Positions 34,408 to 45,998 are shown, counted from the first letter of the stretch. The stretch is 64,000 nucleotides of DNA from Zygnema cylindricum (GCA_037447655.1 JBBHKE010001671.1:62001-126000); one strand, 5' to 3'. Notes: a model not told the origin generated them from the letters alone. Program-made: numbers and translations.

Positions 34408-34623
34408 CACCGTGTATCGCTATTAGTGTTAATGTTTTTTTCGCCGCTTAAAACATCTTTCTCCGTGCACATTTGTCCATTTTTGAATTTGAGGCCGCCA
34501 GTTGGAAGATAGGCATCTTACCTTTCACCCATAACCGTTACATCCCCAATCCGACTATTGTCTACGGAGAAAAGATGTTTTGAGTGACGAAAAAATCATC
34601 ATCGCTAAGAGCGATTCACGGTG
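34408..34623. mobile_element. Small TA/CACCG MITE (216 bp)
   Basis: CACCGTGTATCGCTATTAG pairs with GCGATTCACGGTG. TA lies on the left and TG (mutated) on the right. The interior is a second inverted repeat, TTCGCCGCTTAAAACATCTTT with its complement, shared with 46519-46731 and 62344-62506. Confidence 0.8.
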
Positions 34624-34630
34624 TGTTGTA

Positions 34631-34843
34631 CACCTGTAACCGCTATTAGATTTATAAAATATGTAGTTTTAAAGACGAATAAGTGTGATTAACGCTAATT
34701 GGGAATTCGGGAATCCTCAACAAAATCAAACACTCTAACTTGTTTTTTAGGGTTTTTTTAATCACCCTATTTAAGAATTTGGGTAAAGATTTAGGGGCGC
34801 CAAATAAGCGTGATTAACCCTAATAGAGATTTGCGATATGGTG
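34631..34843. mobile_element. Second small TA/CACCG-type MITE (213 bp)
   Basis: It starts TA then CACCTGTAACCGCTATTAG and ends CCTAATAGAGATTTGCGATATGGTG. It lies seven bases beyond the previous element. The interior lacks the TTCGCC core. Right-hand TA is not preserved. Confidence 0.6.
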
Positions 34844-35065
34844 CCGTGCTGTAACAATGCATCATAATGTTCGCTATTGCGATACAGTGTACACTGAGCG
34901 ATAGGTTAGGATATGCATCATTTTGAACAAAACAATTTTTTTGTGCATTACGTATTGTATTGTTGTGTATCGAAGATTCGAAGGCCCTTTTTTGATATTC
35001 CTCATATATCTTTTGGCTACCTGAGAGCCAATATATCGTCCGTGTATATGGAGAAGATGAACACT

Positions 35066-35547
35066 TTTGGGATATTGTAGTTTTGCAGCATTTCACGAAG
35101 CGTCATACCAACATTTATTTGTTGGACGTGAAGTGTAACGTCATCATAGAAAATGTATGACGTCATTCCGTGGAGGTACTTTTGTTATCCGCGAACGAAA
35201 TGTACTATTTCGTTTCGCGTGACTTTTTGCGAAGGTGTTTTATTTTGCGTGCAGGTGTGTTTGTGAAGCGACACGTGTAAAGTCAACTTTTGGATTTAGT
35301 CGTTTCAAATGAAAGAAAGCGCGTGCGCCTTCATTCTTGGAACTTTCATTACAGTGTGCGACAGTCAGCTAGGGAAAGAGTTCGTCGCTTCGCTAAGTTT
35401 TGCTTGTCTTACCTTGTTGTATGTTAGTGCAGAGTTGCGAGTATATAGGCAGCAGTGTACGCAATAGAGTATTATTAATCAATCTGTCTTAGATGATTAA
35501 TCTTGGTGTAAGAGATTATTTAAAGAAAAAAGAGGAGATTATTGTAA
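35066..35547 (+). repeat. Copia E 5-prime LTR (truncated)
   Basis: It aligns with 45360-45870, sharing ACTTTTGTTATCCGCGAACG and CTTGTCTTACCTT. The homology ends at about 35547, where copia D LTR sequence (CACGTGGCAAGATATTATTG) takes over. The exact left edge is uncertain by a few bases. Confidence 0.85.
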
Positions 35548-36015
35548 ACACGTGGCAAGATATTATTGGGAAGCAGGAATCCCGAGGAGCGCGAGGACAA
35601 GTCTGGAGGAGACAGACGTCCGCTCCATGTCCTTGTCCTCCATAGGCCGAACATAAAAAGTACATCAGCCCTAGTACCTTTCTACACTGTACAATCTTTT
35701 GATTGGTTCGTACATCAGTAGATAGGGGTTGTGAGAAGGGTTTATGACTTAGAGGATTGAGAAGGTAGCCGCCTCTCTCCCAACAAGCTTGTATAAATAT
35801 TGGCATCTTTGCCACTTGATAATTAATCGCCTGAGTGGGCATTTTCAGTGATTCTTTTTGTTGTTGACTCATGGGAGTCTAGACTGCACAGGGGTGCATT
35901 CACATTGTCTATTTGCCTGCTTGGGTAGCAACTGTTCTAGTTGAAAGTGGGTTAGTGAAAAGCTACCTAGAGGCATCTTGAATTTTGCAGTCCAAATGGG
36001 GGACACATAATTGCA

Positions 36016-36030
36016 GGTTATGGGCCAACC
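36016..36030 (+). promoter_or_regulatory. Copia D primer-binding site
   Basis: GGTTATGGGCC directly follows the LTR end AATTGCA. It is the same initiator tRNA anticodon-arm site as in B and C, one base shorter in the C run. Confidence 0.8.
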
Positions 36031-36202
36031 CTCTAGGGTGCCCATATTCAACGGATCTCGGTTCATTTACCGGGAAGCCATGATGATAGGGGCATTGTGT
36101 TAAAAACGATACTGGGGTATTGTTAGTGGACAAGTGAAACGTCCATCTCGAGAACCTCACCAGGGTTTGGAGGAGTGAGGTATTTCTACATGAGCATCTG
36201 CT

Positions 36203-36935
36203 TCAACGGAGGAGACAGATGATGGGGAAAGCAGTGTGTCCGAAAAGGAGAAAGGAAAGGAACCTCTCACTCCTATCGCCACGGCACCCGGAGCAGTGGC
36301 CGTGAAGAGCGAGGAAAATGATATTCAAATGTGGGAGTGCACTAACATGAATGCCATGCATTTCATTTTGAGGCACCTCACTCAAGCTTTGGGGACCTCT
36401 CATCTTCACATCTTCAAGGCCGAGGAGTTATAGATGACTTTAGTGGAGATTTATAGAGCTGGTACCATTCAGGAGCTCCAACTAGTTGAGCAAAGGTTGA
36501 CGAGTTATACTTACAAAGGGGGGAACATGTTAGACTACTGTAACGATCTCTCTTGTCTGTACATCAAGATACAAAGTGTCGAATGGATAGGCACAATGAA
36601 GATGAAAGTTAACACTCTCACCATGAAGTTACTTGAGGAATATGAAAACATAGTGTACCGAGTACAAGAAATGGATTATAGTTCTTTGAAGTGGAACACA
36701 GTGGTTAGAATGATACTTGTGCAGGAGAACACCATTAAGATCCGTTGAGGAGGAAACAACGTTCAAGCTCTAGATGGTGGAACGGACCGGTGGAGGAAGG
36801 ATCCGAAGAAGACGTACAACATCTTCAAAGGAGGTTAATCTAGAAAACCCAGGCCTCCGAAGGGTCTTTGCCATTTCTGCAAAAAGCCGGGACACTTCAT
36901 AGCTCATTGCATCAAGCTTTCAGAGTTGAGGCTCT
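36203..36935 (+). pseudogene. Copia D gag (broken)
   Basis: It has a UBN2-type core (NAMHFILRHLTQALGTSHLH, LVEIYRAGTIQELQL, MKLLEEYENIVYRVQEMD) and a CCHC knuckle CHFCKKPGHFIAHC near 36870. Stops at 36431 (TAG at an expected Trp), 36746 (TGA at an expected Arg), 36837 and 36934 break it. The protein is clearly the same family as the B and C gag. Confidence 0.85.
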
Positions 36936-36944
36936 AAGAAAACA

Positions 36945-37127
36945 AATTCAGAGATTCTTTTTTCTATTGACTCAAACGAGTCTTACCTTCACAGGGGTGA
37001 AGTTGGTCAAAGTTTTTGTCTGCCAGGGTGGCAGTTATTTTTGCTGAAACACAAAGGGGTCAGGGTTATCCTAGAGGCTTCTTGGAAGCTGTCCACTCTG
37101 AGGACTTATGGAGGTCTCAGAGTTTCA
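36945..37127 (+). repeat. B/C-type LTR fragment inside copia D
   Basis: About 183 bp matching the last part of the B and C LTRs (ending GGAGGTCTCAGAGTTTCA) lies between the D zinc knuckle and protease. D's own LTR end is different (AATTGCA). It is therefore a separate insertion or a recombination scar. Confidence 0.8.
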
Positions 37128-38812
37128 TTCTCTTGGAGCCATTCAGAAAGCTCCAGAGGAAAGATGGATCGTCGATTCAGGTTCATCCATGCATATGTGC
37201 CGTGACAAGCACCTCTTCACTAATCTAAGAAATATCCCTACTGTATAAATAGAGTATGGGGATGGGACAGTAGTTACCACATATCTAGTGGGCTTGGTAG
37301 ATCTGAAAGTTTTAGTAGAGGGTAAGACTTCCATACTCACCTTCTTAGATGTGCTCAACATTTCTCAGCTGAGTAAAAATCTTGTGTCTACTTCTTTTTT
37401 TTTTGACAAAGATTTTGATTCCATTACTAAAAAGGGAGTCTTTACAGCTAAGTACGGAGATGAAGTCAACTTCACTGCACATAAGGGTAGCCAAGGAATG
37501 TTTAGGCTTAACCTGAGTAATGAAAAGAAGAGTGCTTATAATCGTGGTGTCCCGAGCTTGATGATGTGGCATAAGCGGTTGGGGCATGTGGATTTTGATA
37601 GGCTAAGGGAAATGAAGAAGTTGGGTGTAGTATAAGGCATTCAGTTTGGGGATAATGAAATGATGGATGATTGTAATGGCTGTGCCTAAGGTAAGGCTCA
37701 CATACTCCCTTTCCCAAAACTATCACATATAGAAGTGATAAAGTACTAGATTTGGTCCACTCATATATCTGGGGACCAGCGAGAGTACCTTCGGTTGGGG
37801 GGAAGAGGTATATGCTGACAATTACTGATGATTGGTCCAGATATACTAGAGTCTACTTTCGGAAAACAAAGTCTGAAACACCTAAGTACTTCAAAGAATA
37901 CCAAGCATGGAGTGAAAAGTTGCACGGAACCCCCGTTAAGAAAATAAGAAGTGATAATGGGGGAGAGTGCACCTCTAACGAGTTTGAATAATACTTGAGA
38001 GATGAGGGAGTTCAGCATCATAAAACTGTACCTAATAATCCAGAACAAAATGGGGTAGCTGGGAGGTTTAACAGGACTTTGGAAGATAGTGTGTGTCGTA
38101 TGCTGGCGGATAAGAAAATAGGAAGAAGATTTTGGGCGGAAGCCATGAACTGTGCTAACTACATTAAGAACAGAGTCCTCACTACAGACGTCAAAGGAAT
38201 GACACTTTATAAGAGATGGGTTGGAATGAAACCGGATATCTCTCACTTGAAAGTATTCGGTAGCCAAGTTTACAATCTTGACACAGATAAGAAAAACTGG
38301 AAACTAGATGCTAAAGGAAAACCGGGATATTCTGTGGGATACAATGAGGATGTCAAGGGATATAAAGTTTATGACTTAGCTAAACAAGACATCATTCTCG
38401 TAAAGCACCTAGTTGTCACGGATGAAAGGTAAACATTTGATCCCTTCAAATACACTAAGAAAACCAGAATCGGTTTTGAGTCCGAGAGTGAGGATGACTT
38501 AGATCTTCCCAGAAAGAACACAACTGAAAACGTGATTGCAGATTCAGGGAAGATCCAAGATGGGGGAATTATACCGGAATCTCCTCATATTTCTACACAC
38601 TCTGAGGAGAGAGAGGAAGAGGAGCCACAGGAAGAGGAGCCAGAACCGGTTTTCATGGATAGGGGAGCTGATGAGACAGTGCAGAGGAATCCAAGACTTC
38701 CCTCCATTGCACCTTCGGACTTCGAGGGAGGACGGAGGAGCAGCAAAAGACTACAAGATAAACAAGCTGCTCACAAGAAAACAAAACTATCTCACCCTGA
38801 TGAGCCTTAGTC
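37128..38812 (+). pseudogene. Copia D protease, integrase and linker (broken)
   Basis: Protease active site WIVDSGSSMHMC at about 37168. GAG-pre-integrase LMMWHKRLGHVDFDRL, then DCNGCA at 37674. The integrase core has DLVHSYIWGPA, where the expected catalytic Asp of HTD/HID is lost (HSY). It continues with ITDDWSRYTRVYF, RSDNGGECTS and NPEQNGVAGRFNRTLEDS, then LKVFGSQVYNLD and a Glu-rich linker. Stops lie at 37246, 37633, 37688, 37989, 38430 and 38808. Confidence 0.86.
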
Positions 38813-40340
38813 ATACTCGGAGGCAATGGACAGTACGGAGAAAGACCGATGGGTCAAAGCCATAAATGATGAGATGACTTCCTTCATGGAAGCGAATACT
38901 TGGGAGTTAGTGGACTGTCCTACAAGCAGAAAACCTATCGGGTTCAAATGGGTTCTTAAACTGAAACTGAACCTAGATAATACCATTGAGAGATATAAGG
39001 CTCGGTTGGTAGCAAAAGGGTTCACCCAAAAAGAAGGGATGGATTAGGAGGAGACATTTGCTCTTATCGTTTGGTTCCCATCTGTAAGGATTCTCCTTAG
39101 TCTAGCAACAGCGGAAGACATGGAAATTCACTAGATGGATATCAAGACCGCTTTCCTCAACGGTGAACAAGGGGAAGAAATCTTTATGCGACAACCAAAG
39201 GGATTTATAGAGGAAGGAGAAGAAAGCAAAGTTTGCAGGCTCATAAAGTCCTTATATGGACTAAAGCAGGCTCCCAGACAATGGAACAAGAAACTTGATG
39301 AGTTTCTCACCGGTCTGGGATATATTTGGATCAGTTTTGATCATTCTATTTATATGGTTGAGGATAAAAATGGTGTGATTTTTATTCCAATTTATGTGGA
39401 TGATTTGTTGTTGTCAAGAAAATCTATAGACAAGATTGATAAGTTAAAGAAAGATCTTAGAAGCAGATTTGACATGAAGTATTTAGGGGAGGCTAAATAT
39501 ATTTTGGGGATTCAAATGGAAAGAGATAGAGAGAAGAGAATAATCAGACTTACTCAAAAGGAAGCCATCGAAAATATACCTGAGAAATTTTAGATGGAAA
39601 AGGCAAACAGTTGTACCACTCCCATGGACTTAAAAAAAGTAAGTGATGGGAGCCTAGAAGGAGTGATAATACTAGATGATCAGATGAGTCCAGAAGAGAG
39701 ACAAATTATGAGGTCTATACCTTACAGATAGGTTGTAGGAAGCTTGATTTACTTTATGAATTATACTAGACCGAACATAGCAGCAGCAGTTAGAATCCTC
39801 AGTAGGAGTCTTAATGATCGTAGGAAGAGAGACTAGGAGGCGGCGAAGAGATTCATGAGATACTTGGTGGGAACCAGGGATTTATGGTTGCATTTAGGAG
39901 GGCAACACACTGACATCACTACTTGGAGTGATGATAGTTATGGGGATGCACCTAGGAAAAGGTGCACTTCCGGATATGTGTTATACGTGGGGGAAGGTGC
40001 TTGTTGTTGGAGTAACAAGCAACAAAAGGTGGTTGCTCAGTCCACTATGGAGGCTGAGCACATGACAGGTTGTTCTGCTGTGAAAAAGCTGATGTGGGTC
40101 AAGTCTTTATTGAAAGAATTGGGGTATATGAAGAAGAGAGTGCATGAAGTGTTTTGTGATAATCACGCTGCAATTATAATTGCAGCCAATCCAAAACATC
40201 ATTTTAAGGCTAAGCATATGGATATAAGATTGAGTTTTGTGAGGGAAAAGGTTGAAAACAAAATTGTGAATCTGGTGTATACAGGTGATGGGGAAATGGT
40301 AGCTGATATAATGACAAAGCATGTGCCCTCTCCCAAGTAA
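38813..40340 (+). pseudogene. Copia D reverse transcriptase and RNase H (broken)
   Basis: RVT_2 motifs run in order: WVLKLKLNLDNTIERYKARL, AKGFTQKEGMD, TAFLNGEQGEEIFM, SLYGLKQAPRQWNKKL, and an intact catalytic box IYVDDLLLS near 39400. RNase H follows, with TTWSDDSYGDAPRKRC, CCWSNKQQKVVAQSTMEAEH and ADIMTKHVPSP. TAG or similar stops at 39046, 39133, 39591, 39729 and 39835 make it inactive. Several stand at expected Gln or Trp codons. Confidence 0.88.
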
Positions 40341-40404
40341 AATTTTTGTAGAGAAAAGTATGGGTTAAAAGAGAAACTAAAATTAGACTAGAAAATCATG
40401 GGAG

Positions 40405-41338
40405 TGTTGAAACCACTAGATTTAGGATAGATATTTTATAGGTCTTAATTGATTAAAATAGCTAAAAGAAAAAGCAGCCTGCCTCCACCTTCTCTCTCTA
40501 GCCCCCATACTTGTTGTAGTGCATAGGTAGGACTAAAGAGTGACCTAAGTCACCCTCAACAAAAGGTTGAATCAGGCAGGATTCGAACCTCCGACCAGCA
40601 AAGGGAGGCGTAGCCGTCAGCTCTTACCTGTTTGTCGTAGTAGTCCGTTAGGATACATAGGGTTTGATAGCTATTTAAACATTAGCTAGATCATTAATTG
40701 GCTTAACAGAATAACAAATTGAGGACATAGAAACTAGATGAGTTTTAGTACGCACGAAACAAATATACCGAACATTTGTTATTTTAAAGCCGGTTTGGAT
40801 CAGACAACCCTCATCATCGCCGAGATCCTTGAATGGCCCCCTTGGCGATTTTCAGACGTGACATGACTTGTCGACACGTGGCAAGATATTATTGGGAAGC
40901 GGGAATCTCGGGGAGCGCGAGGACAAGTTTGGAGGAGACAGACGTCCACTCCATGGCCTTGTTGTACATCGGCCACACTGATACTACATCGGCTCTAATA
41001 CCTTTATGTATTGTACAGTCTTTTGATTGGTTCGTACATTAGTAGATAAGGGTTGTGAGAAGGGTTTAGGACTTAGAGGATTGAGGAGGTAGCCGCCTCT
41101 CTCCCAACAAGCTTGTATAAATATTGGCATATTTGCAATTTGATAATTAATCGTCTAGGTGGGCATTTTCAGTGATTCTTTTTGTTCTGGACTCAAGGGA
41201 GTCCAAATTGCACAGGGTGCAATGAGATTGTCTATTTTCCTGCTTAGGTAGCAGCTGTTCTAGTTGAATGTGGGTTAGTGAAAAACTACCTAGAGGCTTC
41301 TTAAATTTTGCAGTCCAACTAGGGGACACAGAATTGCA
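40405..41338 (+). repeat. Copia D 3-prime LTR (934 bp)
   Basis: It starts TGTTGAAACCACTAG after the purine tract ATCATGGGAG and ends AATTGCA. Its last 450 bp match 35548-36015. It contains the tRNA-like module in antisense at about 40565-40655. Confidence 0.9.
40565..40655 (-). other. Antisense tRNA-like module in copia D LTR
   Basis: On the minus strand GGTAAGAGC, then GGCTACGCC, then a perfect B box GGTTCGAATCC (complement of 40579-40589). It is antisense to the element and stands at nearly the same LTR offset as in B and C. Confidence 0.7.
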
Positions 41339-41344
41339 GAGAAG

Positions 41345-41965
41345 TTATCTTGGATGCGGATAGTTAAGCGTTTTTCTTAATGCTTTACCTGAGAAGCATT
41401 CGCATATTAAAGCTAATTTACGAGCGAAGGCGGATAACACCTTCGGATTCACTGTCAATTTTATCAAAATTTTGGAGGGAACTCCAACGGCTTTTTCAAG
41501 TGGAGGAGGAGTTCTTAACTCTACTTCTTCCAAAACCCCGGATCTTAATTATGCCGGTGGAAAAGAGGGTGGTAGAGGAGGTGGTCGGAGAGGTGGTAGT
41601 GGTGGCCGAGGCAACAAGAAAGAGCAAGGTCGTCCATCGAAAGTCCTTTTGGATCTTTCCAATGTGACATGCTATCAATGTAACCGGTTTGGACATTTGT
41701 CTTCCTCTTATCCGGATAAGAACAAGCAAAGCCATTTTTTTGGTGGTAAGTGGGGGCATATGAGCCCTCAATGTTATGCGAAGAGTGGAGATTGAAGAAG
41801 TGGAAGAGGAGGTAGAGGAGGTGATAGAGGTGGCCGAGGTGGCGGCTGAGGAGGTGGCCGCGGTGGCGGCCGTGGTTACGGTAATGCAAATTACTTTGAC
41901 TATGGTAAGGAAATTGGCGATGAGTTTCCGATTTTTAACCTTACCCTTAATTATGTGAGTAGTGA
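41345..41965 (+). pseudogene. Copia E gag C-terminal part (broken)
   Basis: It includes NTFGFTVNFIKILEG-like core sequence and a Gly/Arg-rich basic stretch. The zinc knuckle reads CYQCNRFGHLSSSY, where the fourth metal ligand (Cys) is replaced by Tyr. A second Arg/Gly-rich RNA-binding-like region at 41795-41880 follows, with a TGA at 41793 and another near 41848. The N-terminal half was lost with the copia D insertion. Confidence 0.8.
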
Positions 41966-41972
41966 ATGAAAT

Positions 41973-43513
41973 TTGGAGAAAGAGTGGATTATTGATACGG
42001 GGGCATCTCATCATGTTTCCACGGATGCTACATTGTTTGATGACATGATAGAACTTACGATTCCAAAGTTTATTACGGTTACAAGCGGCCATGTCATTTC
42101 GGTTGGTACGGTTGGCACGGTTCGGCTTGATCTCCTTTCATACGATAATGATGGGAAAGAGAAATCGACGGATTATCGTCTTCAAAATACACTTTATATT
42201 CCGGACGGTTTGGTTAATTTGTTAAGCGTTCCACAAATCCAAAAGAGTGGTGGATGCTTACTTGCGAGAGGTGATCAATCAATTGAGATTTGGAATGAGA
42301 AAGGGAATGTAATTGGAGATGGGGTTGTAACGGATGCGAATCATAGTCGGCTCTTATGGAGGAGGCCGAAATCTAAAGTTCCCACCGAGGGAATTTCAAA
42401 TCAAATTTCGAAGTTGAAAGGCGATCTTACCTTATGGCATCACCAAATGTGTCACACATCCAAGGTAAGTTTGAAGAAGATGATTCGTCATTCTTCGGTT
42501 AGGGGTTCGGACCTCGCATCCGGTGAGAAGGTGAACGGATGCGAAGGATGTAGCAAAGGACGTCAAATTCGGAAATCCAATCCAAAAAAAGACATCAAGC
42601 ATCGAGCTCAAAATCCTTTGGAGGTTGTCCACATCGATCTTTGTGGACATATTAAACTCGAGACAATTGGAGGTAGTAAGTATAATTTGGTGATTGTTGA
42701 TGACTTCTCTAGGAAGTCATGGGTGTATTTATTGAAAAAGAAATCGGATGCATTTGAAAAATTTAAAGAATGGCTTGTAATGGCCGAGAGGCAAATTGGT
42801 AAGAAACTTAATCCATTCGGTCGGACAATGGAGGGGAGTTTGTTGTTTCTGAGGGGTATTGTAACGAGTGAGGGATAAGGCTTCAACTCACGACGCCTTA
42901 TTCTGCGAATTCAAATGGAGTGGCCGAGAGGAAGAATCGTACCTTACAAGAAATGGTCCGGGCGATGGTTCATGGCTCCGAACGAGAGATGTTTTTGTGG
43001 GGAGATGCAATTCTTCTTACGGCTAATTGCATTTGTAACAAAAGACTCACTTCGGTTTCCGGATGTAAAACACCGAAGGAATTGTGTAGTGGTAGAAAGC
43101 CCACGGTTCATCATTTGAGAATTTGGGGATGTCATGCCACGGTTTTTGTGGAATCAATTTAGAGGAAGGGGAAATTTGCACCTAGGAGTTGGGAAGGATT
43201 TTTTATTGGTTATAGTGCGAAGGGGAATTTGTACCGAGTGTATAATCCGGCTCGTCACACCGTGGAGGAATCTCGGAATGTGGATTTTCATGAGGATCTC
43301 AAATCCGTTATGAATTCCGTTGGGAAATTTAAAGAAAATTTGGATTTATATGAGGAGAGTGAAATTGAGAGTTTTCCGCACATTGGGGATTCGGAATTTG
43401 ATGAGGAACCGAATGTAAAAACTCAGAAAAAGAAATTGGGGAAATCGGTTGAAATTGAATTTGAAAGAAAGAGTAACGGATCTTTGGATTCCCGAGTGCC
43501 TTTGATCATTTGA
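41973..43513 (+). pseudogene. Copia E protease and integrase (broken)
   Basis: Protease WIIDTGASHHVS near 41978. GAG-pre-integrase LTLWHHQMCHTSKVS then NGCEGCSKGR. Integrase VVHIDLCGHIKLETIGGSKY and IVDDFSRKSWVYLL. A frameshift before 42878 precedes the third acidic region, where MEWPRGR replaces the usual NG-AER in this frame and AERKNRTLQEMVR appears in another. The C-terminal part follows (LRIWGCHATVFV, FFIGYSAKGNLYRVYNPARH). The linker to RT is Glu/Lys rich. A stop lies at 43159. Confidence 0.85.
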
Positions 43514-45325
43514 AAATCTCAAAGCTCTAAATCGAGTTCTATATTGAATTCTAAATCGAGTTATAAATCGAGTGAGAAGGAAATTGAAATCAAATCCGAG
43601 GAAGAGAAAGAGGAGAAGGAGGAGGAGCAAAATCTTAGAATGAGCTCTCGGAGTACAAAGGGTAAGAAACCAGAGAAACTCACTAACGTTCGAAAAGGGG
43701 AAAATGCATCAAATTTGCATTATTTCCTTTCCAGTGCTAAGGAGACAGAGTTTCTTTTACAGCAATCACTTATGAAAAATATGACCCGCGACCCTCAATC
43801 TTATGTCGAGGCTAGGAGGTCAGCCGATTGGGAGAGTAAGTGGAAACCGACGTGGGAGAAAGAATTTAAATCGGTGGTTGATAAACGAACATTTGAGGAA
43901 GTAAAATTACCGGAAGGGAAAAAAACGATAGATGCAAAGTGGGTATTTAAACGAAGAGTAGAGATTCGGTTGAAATTATTAAGTACAAGGCGAGACTTGT
44001 TTGTAAGGGCTTCCAACAAAGTGAGGGAATCGGGAGACTTATGCTCCGCTGGTGAAGTTTGACTCACTACGGATTATTATTGCACTTGCAGCGATGGGGA
44101 ATAAGCATGTCTATCAAATGGATGTGGAAACCACGTGTCTCCTTTGCAAGAAAGAAATGTATGGCGTTTGTGAAAGTCATTATATGGTTTGAAACAGGTG
44201 CCGTGCACGTGCTATTTGAGACTTCATCAAGTACTATTGAAATTCGGATTTGTACGGACTACGTCCGATTCTAGAGTTTACGTGAAAGGTGAAGGAGTTG
44301 ACCTAATCATCTTTTCTGTTTATGTGGATGATTTCTTGATGGCATGCGATAAGTTGGAGCGCATTAATAAGTTGAAACGTTACCTTGGATTGCATTTCAA
44401 AGTAACAAATCTTCGAGAGGTACGATATATTTTGGGGATTGAAGTGATACGCGACAAAGAGGGAACATTAAATTGAGTCAAGCTCAATATTGTAAAGAGA
44501 TTTTGGAGAGATTTGGTATGACTCTCCCGAAACCCCTTTCTACGTCGTTAGATGCAAATCTACACATTCACAAATTTGAGGAAGAAGATTTTGTCATCGT
44601 ACCATGTCGAGAGGCGGTTGGTTCACTTATGTACCTTAAAGTTGGTACTCGTCCAGATATTTCGGCCTCAGATTCCATCGTCAACCGTTATTGTCACAAG
44701 CCAAAGAAGGCGCATTGGGAAGCCGTACGACGTATCTTTCGATATTTAGTTGGTACGATTGATCTTGGAATTTTATTCACTTTTGACAAAAAATCTTTTT
44801 AGTGTGTTGGGTAATGTGACGCGAATTGGAGCGCCGGCTTTGATTCAAGTAAGTCCACGTTAGGGTACGCATTTATTTTTTGAGGGGCCGCGATCTCGTG
44901 GATTTCTGGGCTACAACCTACGATTGCATTGAGTTTCATAAAATTTAAGTATATGGCTGCTTGTCATGCATCTAAGGCTTCAATTTGGATTAAGGAGATG
45001 TTACGTGAGTTAAGCGTTCCTATTGGTTGTATGACGATTTATTGTGATATAATGAGTTCGATGGCGTTGGCGAAAAATCCAGTGTTTCACAAGAGGATGA
45101 AACACATCAGGATCCAATGACATATTGTAAGAGAATTGGTGACGGCGAACGAGATTGTAATTTCGTACGTACCGACTCCAATGACATATTGTAAGAGAAT
45201 TGGTGACGGCGAACGAGATTGTAAATTCGTACGTACCGACAAAAGGGGAGGCGTCAGATTTGCAAACAAAAGCAGCTATGCATGATGTATTTGAGAGGGG
45301 ACGACCAATACTTGGATTATTTTGA
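43514..45325 (+). pseudogene. Copia E reverse transcriptase and RNase H (broken)
   Basis: RT motifs in order: EKEFKSVVDKRTFEEVKLPE, KWVFKRR, then a frame break. KARLVCKGFQ and LIIFSVYVDDFLMA (intact YVDD) follow near 44320. RNase H has SLMYLKVGTRPDISA, ISWISGLQPTIALS and ASIWIKEMLREL. A TGA at 45118 replaces the Trp seen in copia A (IRIQWHFVRDL). A 64-bp tandem duplication (45113-45240) shifts the frame. The tail TKAAMHDVFERGRP precedes the polypurine tract and LTR. Confidence 0.86.
45113..45240. repeat. 64-bp tandem duplication in copia E
   Basis: TCCAATGACATATTGTAAGA at 45113 recurs at 45177 with only one or two changes over the unit. The high identity means it is younger than most point mutations in the element. 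Confidence 0.92.
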
Positions 45326-45359
45326 AAAGTTTGGCGATTCCGACAACAAGAAGGGGGAT

Positions 45360-45998
45360 TGTTAGGTTATTGTCGTTTCGCGCTATTTTTGCGAAGCGAC
45401 ATACTTATATTTATTTGTTAGACGTGACGTATCATGTCATCATACAAAATATACGGCGTCGTTTTGCGACGGTACTTTTGTTATCCGCGAACGAAATGTA
45501 ACATTTCGTTTCGCGTCACTTTATGTTTTTGTGCGCAGGTGTCACATTTTGCGTGCAAGTGTTTTTGTGTGACGACACATGTTTAAGTCAACGTTTGGAG
45601 TTAGTCGTTTCGAAGGAAGAAATCGCGTGCTGCTTTCTTTGTGGAAACGTCCTTGCAGTGTGCACAGTTAGCTAGTGACACACTTCGTCGCTACTCTAAG
45701 TTCTGCTTGTCTTACCTTATTGTCTCTTAGTGCAGAGTAGCGAGTATAGAGGCAGTAGTGTATATGTGCAAAGTATTGTATCTTACATGACTAAATCTTA
45801 GAGGATTAATCTTGGAGTAAAAGATTATTTAAAGAGGAGAGAGAAGAGAGAGAAGAGAGAAGAGAGATGATGTAAAGAGACTTCGGCCAATAACACTTAT
45901 AAATCTTTTTGGCTGAAAATTCCTCTTGTTTATTATGAGCTTCCACTGTGTAATGATATATGTTTTGTGAATATATTTGAGTGAATGTCTTTTGCTCA
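45360..45998 (+). repeat. Copia E 3-prime LTR
   Basis: It starts TGTTAGGTTATTG after the purine tract AAGAAGGGGGAT. It contains a (GAGAGAA)n purine run at 45835-45868 and probably ends near TTTTGCTCA at 45998, by analogy with the solo LTR 6516-7336. The end is approximate, as no target duplication was confirmed. Confidence 0.8.

Larger units (their letters stand above)
35548..41338 (+). mobile_element. Copia element D (B/C-like), nested in E
   Basis: The 5-prime LTR keeps only its last 468 bp (35548-36015), while the 3-prime LTR is complete (40405-41338, 934 bp). gag, protease, integrase, RT and RNase H are colinear with copia B but interrupted by about fifteen stops, several of them TAG or TGA at expected Gln, Trp or Arg positions. 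E sequence resumes at 41339. Confidence 0.9.
35066..45998 (+). mobile_element. Copia element E with copia D nested inside
   Basis: A partial 5-prime LTR (35066-35547) is homologous to the full 3-prime LTR (45360-45998). E coding sequence survives from the gag C-terminus (41345) to RNase H (45325). The 3-prime part of the 5-prime LTR, the primer site and the gag N-terminus are gone, replaced by the truncated 5-prime LTR of copia D. D insertion plus one deletion explains this. E is the closest relative of copia A in the window. Confidence 0.88.

Noticed and set aside
41496-42092. 198-codon minus-strand frame in copia E
   Set aside because: It is the antisense of the Gly/Arg-rich gag region and gives repeated Thr/Ser/Ala strings. 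It is not a real gene.
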